Program-made: the position numbers and the translations under genes
Shown: piece by piece, positions 46,775 through 56,101 of the stretch
How positions within the stretch are numbered: position 1 is the stretch's first letter
Layout: each line of letters opens with the position of its first letter
Assembly: GCF_000213555.1 (NCBI RefSeq)
Contig: NZ_GL891981.1
Coordinates: 172,821 to 236,820 of the forward strand
Length of the DNA: 64,000 bases
Direction: 5' to 3'
Origin: Dysgonomonas gadei ATCC BAA-286
Lineage (GTDB): Bacteria > Bacteroidota > Bacteroidia > Bacteroidales > Dysgonomonadaceae
The notes under the pieces: generated by a model
Seen by the model: the letters and a program-made list of their open reading frames with translations, nothing else
What the model was told of the DNA's origin: nothing
The model's database searches: none

Positions 46775-47677
46775 TTATGAATTACGTGGGCCTTGCGTAA
46801 ATTTCCGGTACTCGATAGGTGTCGTGTTATTTTTCTTTTTGAATGCAGTAAAGAAATATTCCTGATTCTCGAAGCCCATCATATAGGCAATCTCTTTTAC
46901 AGGAATCATTGTGTTCGTAAGCAATTCTTTCGACTTCTGTATTTTTAGTTCCTGGATGTATTGCGAGGGGGCAAAGCCTGTATATTCCTTAAAGATTTTT
47001 CGGAAATTGGAATAGCTCATATTTAATTGGTCGGCTATATCCTGAGGTCTTATGTCTTTGAAATTTTCAAGGATAATGATTTTGGCTTTATTGATCTGAT
47101 TGACCGATTCGGAATTTTCAAAAATGTAGTTCTTATCTAAAGAATATGCCAGCCCGAGCAGATGGTTCACAATTCCGGCAAGCATTTGTTGGAATCCCGA
47201 TTTTTGCTCAATAGCAATTTGTATCGCTTGTTTATATAGTTGGACAACTTCATTATTGAGTCCCACATTATATATTGGTTTTTCTTTATTGAAGAAACCA
47301 TTGTTTACACGGCTATCGATATTAATCCCTTTAAAGCCTATCCAGTATTCGTCCCATCCTGTTTGTTTGTCAGGCATATAATTGTGCCATTCGCCCGGAA
47401 ACAGCAGAAACATATGGCCTTCGTTTATCGGATGTGTTTCTTTCTTCCCTGATGTATTGGATATATAAGAGCCTTTTCCCTTGGTAATATATAAAAGCTG
47501 ATATTCATCCAAAATGCGTCCTCTATCTGTAGAAAATAAGTATCTGGTAGGGTGATTACCCGGTGGGTAGCTCATATTAGACTCTATACTCTGGTAGCCT
47601 ACCGAGTTTACAGTCAGCCCCCATAGTAGGTCAGTTTCATTTACTATCAGATATTTTAAATGAATAGAGTCTTTCAT
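46775..47677 (-). CDS. AraC family transcriptional regulator
   Basis: The protein has 300 residues. A cupin-like AraC ligand-binding N-domain (LLYITKGKGSYISN, MFLLFPGEWHNYMPD) is followed by a C-terminal double helix-turn-helix (about 195-295, PQDIADQLNMSYSNFRKIFK and YFFTAFKKKNNTTPIEYRKF). It probably senses a sugar. The GH78-like gene immediately downstream on the same strand is the obvious target, but this is inference. Confidence 0.92.
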   Translation of the reverse strand: MKDSIHLKYLIVNETDLLWGLTVNSVGYQSIESNMSYPPGNHPTRYLFSTDRGRILDEYQLLYITKGKGSYISNTSGKKETHPINEGHMFLLFPGEWHNYMPDKQTGWDEYWIGFKGINIDSRVNNGFFNKEKPIYNVGLNNEVVQLYKQAIQIAIEQKSGFQQMLAGIVNHLLGLAYSLDKNYIFENSESVNQINKAKIIILENFKDIRPQDIADQLNMSYSNFRKIFKEYTGFAPSQYIQELKIQKSKELLTNTMIPVKEIAYMMGFENQEYFFTAFKKKNNTTPIEYRKFTQGPRNS

Positions 47678-47764
47678 TTTTATATGAGTATGTTATTCCG
47701 GTATATCAGGCGCAATGTAGCGAAAATATTTTCATAGTAGTTTTATTCAGGCCTTTTTTCAAGG

Positions 47765-48463
47765 CTATATACTCATTATCTCCACATCATACCCTATGAA
47801 CAATCCGCTTTCGATAACTCCCGTTATTGACTTAATGTCACGTTCAAAAGAGTTCTTTATTGAGTCGAACCATGCATCGAGGATAAAGTTTCCGTTTTCT
47901 GTAATAACAGGCCCGTCTTTTCCTTTTGCCATCCTTAGTGATACATCGCGGGCGCCTAATGCTATAAGTTCTTTTTCTGCATATAAAAGCGAAGTTGGAA
48001 ATACTTCGACAGGAACCGGGAATTTGGAGCCTAACTGTGCGACAAATTTAGATTCGTCTACAATGATATAAGTTTCGGTACTGTTGCGGATCAGCAGCTT
48101 TTCTTTAAACATGGCTCCGCCTCGTCCTTTTATGAGGCTTCGTTGCGGGTCTACTTCATCTGCTCCGTCGAAAGTCCAGTCGGGTTTTTTGTCTAAAAGT
48201 GTAGTTTGAGGGATTCTTAACTGGATACAGGTCATCAATATCTCCAATGAAGAAGGGATGACTTGTATATGCAGGTTTTCTTTCTCGATTCTTTCGGTAA
48301 TGGCAATCAAAGCCAGATAAACGGTGGAGCCTGAGCCAACCCCGATTATTTGTCCGTCTTTCATTTTAGCTGCGATTTCTTTCGCAACCTTTTCTTTCCC
48401 TTCTCTATTGATAATGGTATCCGACCATTTCAACGAATCGATGATATTCTTACCCCATTCCAT
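47765..48463 (-). CDS. rpiA: Ribose-5-phosphate isomerase A
   Basis: The protein has 232 residues. It interconverts ribose-5-phosphate and ribulose-5-phosphate in the pentose phosphate pathway. The IIGVGSGSTVYLAL, WTFDGADEVDPQRSLIKGRGGAMFKEKLL and VDESKFVAQLG motifs are typical of RpiA. It follows the exonuclease gene after 21 bases and probably shares its transcript. Confidence 0.96.
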   Translation of the reverse strand: MEWGKNIIDSLKWSDTIINREGKEKVAKEIAAKMKDGQIIGVGSGSTVYLALIAITERIEKENLHIQVIPSSLEILMTCIQLRIPQTTLLDKKPDWTFDGADEVDPQRSLIKGRGGAMFKEKLLIRNSTETYIIVDESKFVAQLGSKFPVPVEVFPTSLLYAEKELIALGARDVSLRMAKGKDGPVITENGNFILDAWFDSIKNSFERDIKSITGVIESGLFIGYDVEIMSI

Positions 48464-48484
48464 AGCTTTCCATCTTCGCAGAGT

Positions 48485-49255
48485 TTACCGCTGCATCTCT
48501 CTCAGCTTTATTTTGGTCAGCACCTGTTTGGTATTTAGAGGGAAGTCTGCGTCCATCATCCATGCATAGAAACTCGGTTCTTTCTTCAATACTTCAGCCA
48601 CAGGTTTCCCTTTATGCTTGCCGAAGTTAAAGACTTCTATCCCGTTTTCGTCTTTAATGATGCGTCCTGCCAGGTCAACATTATTGTTGAAGAATGAAAA
48701 CTCCTCGGCCAGTTTTTCCATATCGTTCACCAAGTCCGGATATTTGTCCAATTGGGCTTTCAGTACTTCGAATGTGGCTAATGTATCGGCTTCTGCCGAG
48801 TGTGCGTCGGTAAGCTCCTTGTCACAATAGAACTTGTAAGCAGCTTCAAGGGTACGTTGTTCTTTCTTATGGAAGATAATTTGCACATCTATCATTTTCC
48901 GCTTGCTGAAGTCGATATCCACTCCGGCGCGTAAGAACTCTTCTGCTAAAAGCGGAATATCGAAACGGCTCGAGTTGAAACCTGCCAGATCGCAACCCTC
49001 CATCTGGTCGGCCAGGGATTTTGCTATCTGCTTGAATGTAGGGCAGTCTTTTACGTCCTCATCCGATATGCCGTGTACAGCCGTTGCTCCCGGAGGTATA
49101 GGCATCTCTGGGTTGAGCCTTTTGGTTTTTACTTCCTGCTTTCCGTTAGGGTAGACTTTCAGATACGATATCTCCACTATCCGGTCTTTTACTGTATCGG
49201 TACCTGTGGTTTCGAGGTCGAAGAATACAAGCGGGTTTTTGAGGTTTAGTTCCAT
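48485..49255 (-). CDS. DnaQ-like 3'-5' exonuclease with DUF3820-like tail
   Basis: The protein has 256 residues. The DEDDh exonuclease domain begins with F-F-D-L-E-T-T-G (Asp13, Glu15), then GFNSSRFDIPLL and DAHSAEADT with the catalytic His and Asp. A C-terminal module FGKHKGKPVAEVLKKEPSFYAW resembles DUF3820. It may proofread or process DNA ends and may serve as the proofreading partner of DNA polymerase III (inference; dnaN lies next to it). Confidence 0.9.
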   Translation of the reverse strand: MELNLKNPLVFFDLETTGTDTVKDRIVEISYLKVYPNGKQEVKTKRLNPEMPIPPGATAVHGISDEDVKDCPTFKQIAKSLADQMEGCDLAGFNSSRFDIPLLAEEFLRAGVDIDFSKRKMIDVQIIFHKKEQRTLEAAYKFYCDKELTDAHSAEADTLATFEVLKAQLDKYPDLVNDMEKLAEEFSFFNNNVDLAGRIIKDENGIEVFNFGKHKGKPVAEVLKKEPSFYAWMMDADFPLNTKQVLTKIKLREMQR

Positions 49256-49265
49256 AAGCTTTCAA

Positions 49266-49315
49266 GAAAAAACTTTATCATTCCTCATTTTTTAGAATCA
49301 GAAGAATGATAAAGT
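49266..49315 (-). terminator. Intrinsic terminator of dnaN
   Basis: ACTTTATCATTC (49272-49283) and its exact reverse complement (49304-49315) form a 12-bp stem with a 20-base loop. On the minus strand it is followed by TTTTTTCTT. It lies 30 bases past the dnaN stop at 49345. Confidence 0.85.
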
Positions 49316-49344
49316 CTATATGTTTTGTATTTAAAATTCTGTCT

Positions 49345-50469
49345 TTAGTCGTTTAGCATCATTGGCATGAGCAACATTAGCAGGTCTTCATTCTCCTCAT
49401 TCTCGGTAGGGATGATTAGTCCTGCACGTGAAGGGTCAGACAATTCGAGCGAAATATCTGTAGATGGGATGTTGTTCAGTATCTCGATCAGGAAACTCGA
49501 TTTGAACCCGATGTTCATAGGAGAACCTGTATACTCGCAAGCGATAGTCTCTTCGGCAGCTGTGGAGAAGTCGATGTCCTGAGCTGTTACTACAATATTT
49601 CTGTCAGTCAGCTGAAGTTTGATAAGATTACTTGCCTGATTAGAGAATACTGATACGCGTTTCAGAGCATTCAGGAAAGTCTGCCGGTCGAGTATAACCT
49701 TGTTTGTATTGTTCTGCGGAATAACAGAGTTATAGTTCGGGTAGCGTCCTTCTATAAAGCGGCAAGTCATTGTATAGCTCGACATCTTTATATATGCATT
49801 ATTCTCGTCGAATTTAATCTCTACTGTCTCAGCTTCTTTCGGCAGGATAGCCTTCAGTAAGTTGGCTGGTTTCTTCGGCAGGATGAAAGATGCTCTTTCG
49901 GCTCCTTTTGCCGATAATGTTTTGCAGCGAACCAGTTTGTGACCGTCCGATGCTACGAAGGTCAGGTCTTCAGGGGTGATATCGAAGAACACACCGTTCA
50001 TCACAGGACGAAGTTCATCGTCTGCGCTGGCAAACAATGTGCGGTTGATTCCTGCAAACAGTACCTGCGGCTCGATAGTCAGGCTAACGGCAGTTTCTTT
50101 CAGTTCTTTTGGTTGCGGATAATCATCCCCGCTTTGTCCGATAAAATTGTACTTACCGTTGTGGAAGAAAATGAATGTTTCCAGATTGTCATTATTTATC
50201 TCAAATGTAAGCGGTTGTTCAGGTAGTTCTTTCAACGGGTCCAACAGGTTCTTCGCATTTACGGCAAACTTTCCGTTACCATCGGCTTCGTTTACTTCGA
50301 GGGAAGTAACCAGACGGGTTTCGGCATCGGCTGCAGTAAGTGTAAGTGTAGAACCTTCCAGTTCCAACAAGAAACAATCGAGAATAGGCAACGTGTTTTT
50401 TGAGTTGATCACCTTGCTTATCGCTTGCAAGTGACTTAATAAAGCAGTGCTGGAAACAACAAATTTCAT
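49345..50469 (-). CDS. dnaN: DNA polymerase III beta subunit (sliding clamp)
   Basis: The protein has 374 residues with three clamp repeats. It forms the ring that holds the replicase on DNA. MKFVVSSTALLSHLQAISKVI, LPILDCFLLELEGSTLTLTAAD and the C-terminal DLLMLLMPMMLND are typical of Bacteroidota DnaN. It has its own promoter, a terminator downstream, and no dnaA nearby. Confidence 0.97.
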   Translation of the reverse strand: MKFVVSSTALLSHLQAISKVINSKNTLPILDCFLLELEGSTLTLTAADAETRLVTSLEVNEADGNGKFAVNAKNLLDPLKELPEQPLTFEINNDNLETFIFFHNGKYNFIGQSGDDYPQPKELKETAVSLTIEPQVLFAGINRTLFASADDELRPVMNGVFFDITPEDLTFVASDGHKLVRCKTLSAKGAERASFILPKKPANLLKAILPKEAETVEIKFDENNAYIKMSSYTMTCRFIEGRYPNYNSVIPQNNTNKVILDRQTFLNALKRVSVFSNQASNLIKLQLTDRNIVVTAQDIDFSTAAEETIACEYTGSPMNIGFKSSFLIEILNNIPSTDISLELSDPSRAGLIIPTENEENEDLLMLLMPMMLND

Positions 50470-50517
50470 ATTATCAGTATGTTTTAGATTTTAAATTTCG
50501 CATATTATCAATAGAGC

Positions 50518-50549
50518 AAATGTAGGAATTTTTTCCATTTATAACAATA
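50518..50549 (-). promoter_or_regulatory. Promoter of dnaN
   Basis: The complement of 50518-50525 is TACATTTG, an exact -7 box. Twenty bases further out the complement of 50546-50549 is ATTG, one mismatch from TTTG. The transcript would start about 40 bases before the ATG at 50469. Confidence 0.65.
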
Positions 50550-50644
50550 TCTTTTTCTATATAACTGATATTTTATCCCTCAAATAGTTATTCTCTGCAA
50601 AAAGAGACAATTGCCAAAACATACTTCTTATTATATAAAACTGT

Positions 50645-51460
50645 TTACACCCCGCTGAAAGCGCTGAATCCCCCGTCTACAGGCAATATAGCTCCGGTCA
50701 TGAAACTGGCGGCGTCACTGCACAGAAATTGTACAGCCCCGTTCAGTTCCGTTATATCTCCAAAGCGTTTCATCGGGGTCTTCGCCAATACTTTTTCGCT
50801 TCTTTCGGTCAGTGAGCCATCGGGATTGATAAGTACTGCACGGTTTTGATTTCCAATGAAAAAGCCCGGAGCAATAGCATTGACTCTCACCTTATCTCCA
50901 TATTTCAGAGCCATCTCTGTTGCAAGCCACTGTGTGAAATTACTGATGCCTGTTTTTGCCACAGAGTAGCCCGGTACACGTGTGATGGCAGAATAGGCTG
51001 CCATTGATGTGATGTTGATAATATTCCCGCTTTTCTGTTCGGCCATGGCTTCCCCGAATACATAAGAGGGGTAAACTGTCCCATTTAGATTCAGGTTGGT
51101 AACCTTCTCCCAGTCGGCTATTTTCATATCGAAGAAAGGTTGTTCGGGGGTCAGGGTAGCACCGGGTATATTTCCTCCGGCAACGTTTATCAGAATGTCG
51201 ATTCTTCCATACAGGGATAAAATATTTTCCTTGCTTCTTTCGAGTATGGTAAGGTCTAGCACATCCGAAGCTAAAAATACAGCCTCACCTCCGGCGGCTT
51301 TTATTTCGTCAGCCAAGGCATTCCCTTTTTCTTCCGAGCGGCCTAAAATGATTATGACAGCTCCTTGCGAAGCCATGTATTTTGCAATACTTGAACCCAG
51401 TACGCCATATCCGCCCGTTACGATTGTTATTTTACCTTTAACACTAAAAAGTTCGTTCAT
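50645..51460 (-). CDS. uxuB: SDR family D-mannonate oxidoreductase (fructuronate reductase-like)
   Basis: The protein has 271 residues. It is a short-chain dehydrogenase: TGGYGVLGSSIAKY, LINVAGGNIPGAT, and the catalytic tetrad with YSVAKTG. The sequence is of the UxuB/YjmF SDR type, which converts D-fructuronate to D-mannonate with NAD(P)H. It overlaps uxuA by 17 bases, so the two act together, turning glucuronate-derived fructuronate to mannonate and then to 2-keto-3-deoxygluconate. Confidence 0.88.
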   Translation of the reverse strand: MNELFSVKGKITIVTGGYGVLGSSIAKYMASQGAVIIILGRSEEKGNALADEIKAAGGEAVFLASDVLDLTILERSKENILSLYGRIDILINVAGGNIPGATLTPEQPFFDMKIADWEKVTNLNLNGTVYPSYVFGEAMAEQKSGNIINITSMAAYSAITRVPGYSVAKTGISNFTQWLATEMALKYGDKVRVNAIAPGFFIGNQNRAVLINPDGSLTERSEKVLAKTPMKRFGDITELNGAVQFLCSDAASFMTGAILPVDGGFSAFSGV

Positions 51461-52664
51461 ATTCCAGCATATATTTATTATCGTTGTCTATACTTTTCTC
51501 TATCTCATCCTGTACTGTAGCTATCACTCCGTCCATCTGGGCAAAGGCGTACATGCGTCCATAAAATGAATAGCCGGGATTGTAGCCTTTATCTCTGTCA
51601 CCGAGCATCAGTCTTCCGTGATCTACACGCATAGGCAGGGCGGGATTTTCTTTTTCGAAGATACGCACTAGTTCTATCAAATGTCCACGGCCTTCAAGAT
51701 GCGGGGCTTCTATAAAGTCTCCGTTCTGGAAAACATCCGTGCTGCGCAGATGGATAAAACGTGTCCGTGATGCAAACCTGCGGGCTAACTCAGGAACATT
51801 GTTATGTATACCAGCACTAAGCGAACCCGCACAGAATGTGAGTCCGTTGTAAGGATTGTCTACTGCATCGAGAATCCATTCAATATCCTCCATATTTGTT
51901 ACAATACGGGGGAGCCCCAACATTTGGAAAGGAGGGTCGTCAGGATGAATGCACATGTTTATATTGTACTCTTCGCAAACGGGCATCAACTGCGAAAGGA
52001 AATACTTCAGGTTTTCTCTCAATGCATTCCTGTCTATGTCTTTATAAAGCGATAGCAGGTTTTTAAATATTGCGACAGGATCTCTGTCTCCTTCTTTGAT
52101 ATTCCCGTTAATGAAACCTTGTGTCTTTACAATTATGGTATCTATCAATTGTTCCTTTTCTGCTTTGGTGATTGTCTTATCCAATGCATATACTTTCTCC
52201 ATCTCTTCGGCAGAATAGTCTTTTACAGCTCCCTCCCGGTTAAGGATGAAACAGTCGAAGTAAGCAAAGCGTATTTTATCGAAATACAGTGAAGAAGTAC
52301 CGTCCGCCCATGGGTATTGAAGATCGGTGCGTATCCAGTCGATAACGGGCATGAAATTGTAGCATACCGTATTTACACCTGCTTCTCCCAGATTAGCCAG
52401 ACTTTCTATATAGTTGGCTATCAATTGGTCGGATTCACTTCCTCCGTACTTTATGGCTTCGCTTACAGGCAGGCTTTCCACTACCGACCAGCGGAGGCCT
52501 GCATCCTTAATGTAATTCTTCAGATCGTTTATTGCTTCCAATGGCCATACCTCTCCATTGGGTATATCGTGCAGAGCAGTTACGATACCTTCAACTCCTA
52601 TCTGTCTGAGCATAGATAGGGTTATCTTATCTTTTTTTCCGAACCACCTCCATGTTTTTTCCAT
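51444..52664 (-). CDS. uxuA: Mannonate dehydratase
   Basis: The protein has 406 residues, the normal length. It dehydrates D-mannonate to 2-keto-3-deoxy-D-gluconate. The TIM-barrel family pattern starts with WRWFGKKDKITLSMLRQIG and HDIPNGEVWPLEAI, then MCIHPDDPPFQMLGLPRIV and the late MRVDHGRLMLGD. It follows GH67 through a heptad-repeat spacer and is overlapped by the uxuB-like gene, linking glucuronic acid release to its catabolism. Confidence 0.97.
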   Translation of the reverse strand: MEKTWRWFGKKDKITLSMLRQIGVEGIVTALHDIPNGEVWPLEAINDLKNYIKDAGLRWSVVESLPVSEAIKYGGSESDQLIANYIESLANLGEAGVNTVCYNFMPVIDWIRTDLQYPWADGTSSLYFDKIRFAYFDCFILNREGAVKDYSAEEMEKVYALDKTITKAEKEQLIDTIIVKTQGFINGNIKEGDRDPVAIFKNLLSLYKDIDRNALRENLKYFLSQLMPVCEEYNINMCIHPDDPPFQMLGLPRIVTNMEDIEWILDAVDNPYNGLTFCAGSLSAGIHNNVPELARRFASRTRFIHLRSTDVFQNGDFIEAPHLEGRGHLIELVRIFEKENPALPMRVDHGRLMLGDRDKGYNPGYSFYGRMYAFAQMDGVIATVQDEIEKSIDNDNKYMLEYERTF

Positions 52665-52692
52665 ATAATTTGAATTTCAAGATTTTAGTTTA

Positions 52693-52734
52693 CTACTGTT
52701 AACTGCTAACTGCTAACTGCTGACTGTTAACTGA
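52693..52734 (+). repeat. Six 7-bp periodic units between GH67 and uxuA
   Basis: CTACTGT, TAACTGC, TAACTGC, TAACTGC, TGACTGT, TAACTGA in one phase. The consensus TrACTGn matches the mutL spacer. Confidence 0.75.
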
Positions 52735-52735
52735 A

Positions 52736-54784
52736 CTAATTATGATGTTTCATATCCAGTTTAATCTTCTTCAGGTCTTCCAGTTCGTGTACCGGCCGTT
52801 CAATATCGTAAGGTACCGGTCGTTTAGAGAAAGTCTGGAAATAAAGCAGGCAGGCATCTTTCCACCATACAGCATCCCGTGCCTGTATTCTCAGCTTCGA
52901 TTGTACTTCCCTGAAACGCTGTTCGTCAACAAATGGCTCCATCCTGTCCCATAGCTTCTGATAAGCTCTTACCTGCTGTACACCCGAATCGTATTTATAA
53001 CAAAGCTCATCCCACAGCGTTTTCCCGTCTTTCATCCTGTAATCCCATGGCACATGATGGAACCATAGCAGGAGATTTTCAGGGCAAAGCGCAATATCAT
53101 TATAGATATTATTCAATGGCGGGAAGTATTGTGATACGGCATTGCTTCCGCTTGTTGTACGGTCAAAACCTAGTCCTGTACTATCTGCATTATGATAATA
53201 CCAAGGCATCCAGTCGGGGCGGGCACCGGGTACATCTCCCCATGGTTCGGGCCCATAGTGGTGGCCGAATGCAAATATGTGATGCAGGCCGAGGGGCATC
53301 ATATAGTCAACGGCAGTTTCCCGTGATGACAGCATCATGTCTTTCACCGGATTCACAAAGTCTTTATTGTCTGAGAAAGTCATTTTTATCCATTCGTCTG
53401 CTATCTGCTCTGATGTCAATTGGTGATTCCATGCCAGACGGCCGAAAGCATACCAGTTGGCCTGAGCAAAATGATGTCCGCACCAGTTTGTATCTTCTCC
53501 TATATTTGCTACGGCAGATATTGCTGTGACCTTATTCGGACGCAATGTTCCGTCTGTTATCTTTGCAATGGTAGAGCCTTCCCCATCTGAATAGGTATCG
53601 CTGTCGAGCGTTTCTTTAAACATTGGCGAAAGATATACCAGATGATTGGAGAATCCGAGGTACTCCTGTGTTATCTGGAACTCAACCATTTCCTGTGTGT
53701 CGCGTAATGCTCCGAACAGAGGACTGAACGGTTCGCGTGGCTGAAAATCGACAGGCCCGTTTTTGATCTGTATTATTACATTATCCCGGAATTGTCCGTC
53801 CAGTGGTGTAAACTCCGAATATGCCTGTTTTGCTCTATCTTCATTGCTGGGATTGTAGACGAACGCCCGCCACATGACAATACCGCCATAAGGCTTCAGG
53901 GCGTCAGCCAGCATGTTCGCTCCGTCGGCGTGTGTGCGGCCGTAATCCTGAGGGCCGGGAAGCCCTTCGGAATTGGCTTTGACGAGGAAACCGCCAAAGT
54001 CAGGTATAAGGCTGTAAATTTCTTTCACTTTACTACTCCACCATTTACTTACTTCCGGATTGAGCGGATCGGAATCAGATAAACCGCCGAGTTCTTTTGG
54101 AGAAGAGAAATTTACAGCGAGGTACACTTTTACCCCGTAAGGACGGAATACATCGGCTAATGCTTTTACTTTTGCCAGATAAGCACCCGTCAGTATTTCC
54201 GGCGTAGCATTCACGTTATTTAAGACAGTGGCGTTAATACCTATCGAAGCATTCGCCCGTGCATAAGCGTCGTATCGTGGCGACAGCGTATTGGGCAGTT
54301 CGTCCCACTTCCATAGTGAATACCCTGCATAGCCGCGTTCTATGGTACGATTCAAGTTATCCCAGTGGTTGAGAATGCGCACATCATAAGCAGGTATTTC
54401 CTCTAGATTCAGATTTGTCCTGTCTGTTTCCGTGAGTTGCAGACGAAGCAAATGGTAAGCACTGTATAACAGCCCGACATCTTTTTGTGCAGTGATGGTT
54501 ATTTTGTCATTGTTACCTTTTATCTGATAGCCATCTTTCAGATGTTTCTGTTTTTTATCCAGATTAAATTCAATAGGCTGCCCCTGCCAGGAATTTTCCA
54601 ATTCCCTTATAGCAATAGTTATTGCCGGACTTTTTTCTTTCGATGTGACTTTTGCCTTGTAGTGAATTGCGCTTTGATAGCGTAACCACAATTGACTGCC
54701 ATCCTCTGCAAAAAGTAACAAAGGTGACAGGATAATTATAAATGAAAGACTAAAAACTAAAAGTGTGAATTTCGTTCGATTCAT
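52736..54784 (-). CDS. GH67 alpha-glucuronidase, secreted
   Basis: The protein has 682 residues with a signal peptide (LLVFSLSFIIILSPLLLF), so it acts in the periplasm. The GH67 pattern is clear: an N-terminal GH20-like domain (INYHLLRLQLTETD-type region), then the TIM barrel with VKANSEGLPGP (general acid Glu), FTPLDGQFRDNVIIQIKNG and PREPFSPLFGALRD, which carry the base residues. It removes (4-O-methyl)glucuronic acid from the non-reducing end of xylo-oligosaccharides. It lies between the GH43 gene and uxuA, and complements GH115, which acts on internal glucuronosyl residues. Confidence 0.96.
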   Translation of the reverse strand: MNRTKFTLLVFSLSFIIILSPLLLFAEDGSQLWLRYQSAIHYKAKVTSKEKSPAITIAIRELENSWQGQPIEFNLDKKQKHLKDGYQIKGNNDKITITAQKDVGLLYSAYHLLRLQLTETDRTNLNLEEIPAYDVRILNHWDNLNRTIERGYAGYSLWKWDELPNTLSPRYDAYARANASIGINATVLNNVNATPEILTGAYLAKVKALADVFRPYGVKVYLAVNFSSPKELGGLSDSDPLNPEVSKWWSSKVKEIYSLIPDFGGFLVKANSEGLPGPQDYGRTHADGANMLADALKPYGGIVMWRAFVYNPSNEDRAKQAYSEFTPLDGQFRDNVIIQIKNGPVDFQPREPFSPLFGALRDTQEMVEFQITQEYLGFSNHLVYLSPMFKETLDSDTYSDGEGSTIAKITDGTLRPNKVTAISAVANIGEDTNWCGHHFAQANWYAFGRLAWNHQLTSEQIADEWIKMTFSDNKDFVNPVKDMMLSSRETAVDYMMPLGLHHIFAFGHHYGPEPWGDVPGARPDWMPWYYHNADSTGLGFDRTTSGSNAVSQYFPPLNNIYNDIALCPENLLLWFHHVPWDYRMKDGKTLWDELCYKYDSGVQQVRAYQKLWDRMEPFVDEQRFREVQSKLRIQARDAVWWKDACLLYFQTFSKRPVPYDIERPVHELEDLKKIKLDMKHHN

Positions 54785-55091
54785 ATTTTGTAACTCAATT
54801 TTTGTTTTTATAGTGATGACCGTGTTTAGTTAAAAAGTAACACAAGTAACGCTTTTTGCTATCTTTCGTAGGGGTGCTTCTTGTAGGTATCCGCCTTTTC
54901 CAATACCGCGCAATCACAAGGGATTGCCCCTACAACTTTCAAAAAGGTAACAAAGGTTACACTTATTTGTAATTTTTCATCTGTTACTTTTTCTAATCAA
55001 TCTTTAAAAGATTGATTTCTTAAATTTTAAATACAAAATATTAAAGAGCTGACTAACGACTAAAAGTTATTAGCCATACTCTATAGATAAA
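54785..55091. other. Intergenic region rich in palindromes and short repeats
   Basis: No gene is present. AAAAAGTAACACAAGTAAC (54832-54850) and AAAAAGGTAACAAAGG (54941-54956) flank an imperfect palindrome with GTAGGGG at 54868-54874 and CCCCTAC at 54927-54933. An inverted GTTACTTTTT lies at 54983-54992. AATCAATCTTT and AAAGATTGATT (54995-55017) form an 11-bp palindrome with one base between. This could be a promoter/regulatory region for GH67-uxuA-uxuB or a remnant repeat element. Confidence 0.55.
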
Positions 55092-56060
55092 TTATCTATC
55101 CAGTCCTTCAATAGTTTTAATAGTCCCGTCCGGATTATACTCCAGTTCTACGACTTTCATACTGCGGAGCCATGTCCTGCCGCCCGACGGCGCGGAATCG
55201 TGATGGAAAAGATACCATTTACCCTTATATTCCACAATACTATGGTGAGTAGTCCACCCGATCACGGGAGTAAGGATTACCCCTTTGTAAGTGAACGGCC
55301 CGTAAGGATTATCACCTATGGCATAGCAAAGGAGATGAGTGTCACCTGTGGAATATGAGAAATAATACTTCCCATTGTACTTATGCATCCATGATGCCTC
55401 GAAGAAGCGGCGGTCTGTGTCTCCTTGTGTTATTGGCTGCCCGTTTTCGTCCAGAATAACCACATCGCGGGGTTCTTCCGCAAACTCCAGCATATCATCT
55501 CTCAATCGTGCGACCTTCCCGCAAAGAGCCGGTTCGTTATCTGCCGGGAAAGCAGCAGATTCCAACGCCTTATTGTTACGGTATCGTTGAAGCTGCCCTC
55601 CCCAGATGCCGCCGAAGTAGATGTAATATTCCCCGTTCTCATCAAATACGCAGGGATCGATACTGTAACTTCCTTTGATCGGGTTTTCCTGAGGGATGAA
55701 AGGCCCGTAAGGTTTGTCGCTGATGGCTACTCCCAGACGGAAAATATCATTCTGGTCTTTCAGTGAAAAGTACAGATAGTATTTACTGTCTTTAAATGCG
55801 ACATCGCTGTCCCACAACTGACGTCCCGACCACGGTATATTTTCTGCTGCCAATACCACGCCATGATCTGTTATAGGCCCGTCCACATCATCGAGAGAGA
55901 ATACATGGTAATCTTTCATATTGAAGTGGTCGCCATTATCATTTTCGGGAATACCACTTTCCCAGTCATGGGATGGGTATATATAGATTTTACCATCGAA
56001 TACGTGTGCAGACGGGTCTGCCATATAGTCCTGCGGAAATAAGTATTTTGCTTTTTTCAT
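55092..56060 (-). CDS. GH43 subfamily 1-like beta-xylosidase, cytosolic
   Basis: The protein has 322 residues and no signal peptide, so it is probably cytosolic. The five-bladed propeller has the catalytic base Asp in YMADPSAHVFDGK, the pKa-tuning Asp in SIDPCVFDE and the acid Glu in RFFEASWMH. It cuts xylose (or arabinose) from imported oligosaccharides. Its location after the GH10 and transporter genes fits the last step of xylan use. Confidence 0.92.
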   Translation of the reverse strand: MKKAKYLFPQDYMADPSAHVFDGKIYIYPSHDWESGIPENDNGDHFNMKDYHVFSLDDVDGPITDHGVVLAAENIPWSGRQLWDSDVAFKDSKYYLYFSLKDQNDIFRLGVAISDKPYGPFIPQENPIKGSYSIDPCVFDENGEYYIYFGGIWGGQLQRYRNNKALESAAFPADNEPALCGKVARLRDDMLEFAEEPRDVVILDENGQPITQGDTDRRFFEASWMHKYNGKYYFSYSTGDTHLLCYAIGDNPYGPFTYKGVILTPVIGWTTHHSIVEYKGKWYLFHHDSAPSGGRTWLRSMKVVELEYNPDGTIKTIEGLDR

Positions 56061-56101
56061 TTTACTGAAATTTAATGATTTAATGTTTAAGTATTTAATA
56101 A

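Noticed and set aside
47749..47764. GCCTT/AAGGC stem after rpiA as a terminator
   Set aside because: The stem is short and no T-run follows on the minus strand.
54868..54933. GTAGGGG/CCCCTAC palindrome as an insertion-sequence end
   Set aside because: No transposase or target-site duplication is visible; a non-coding repeat fits better.
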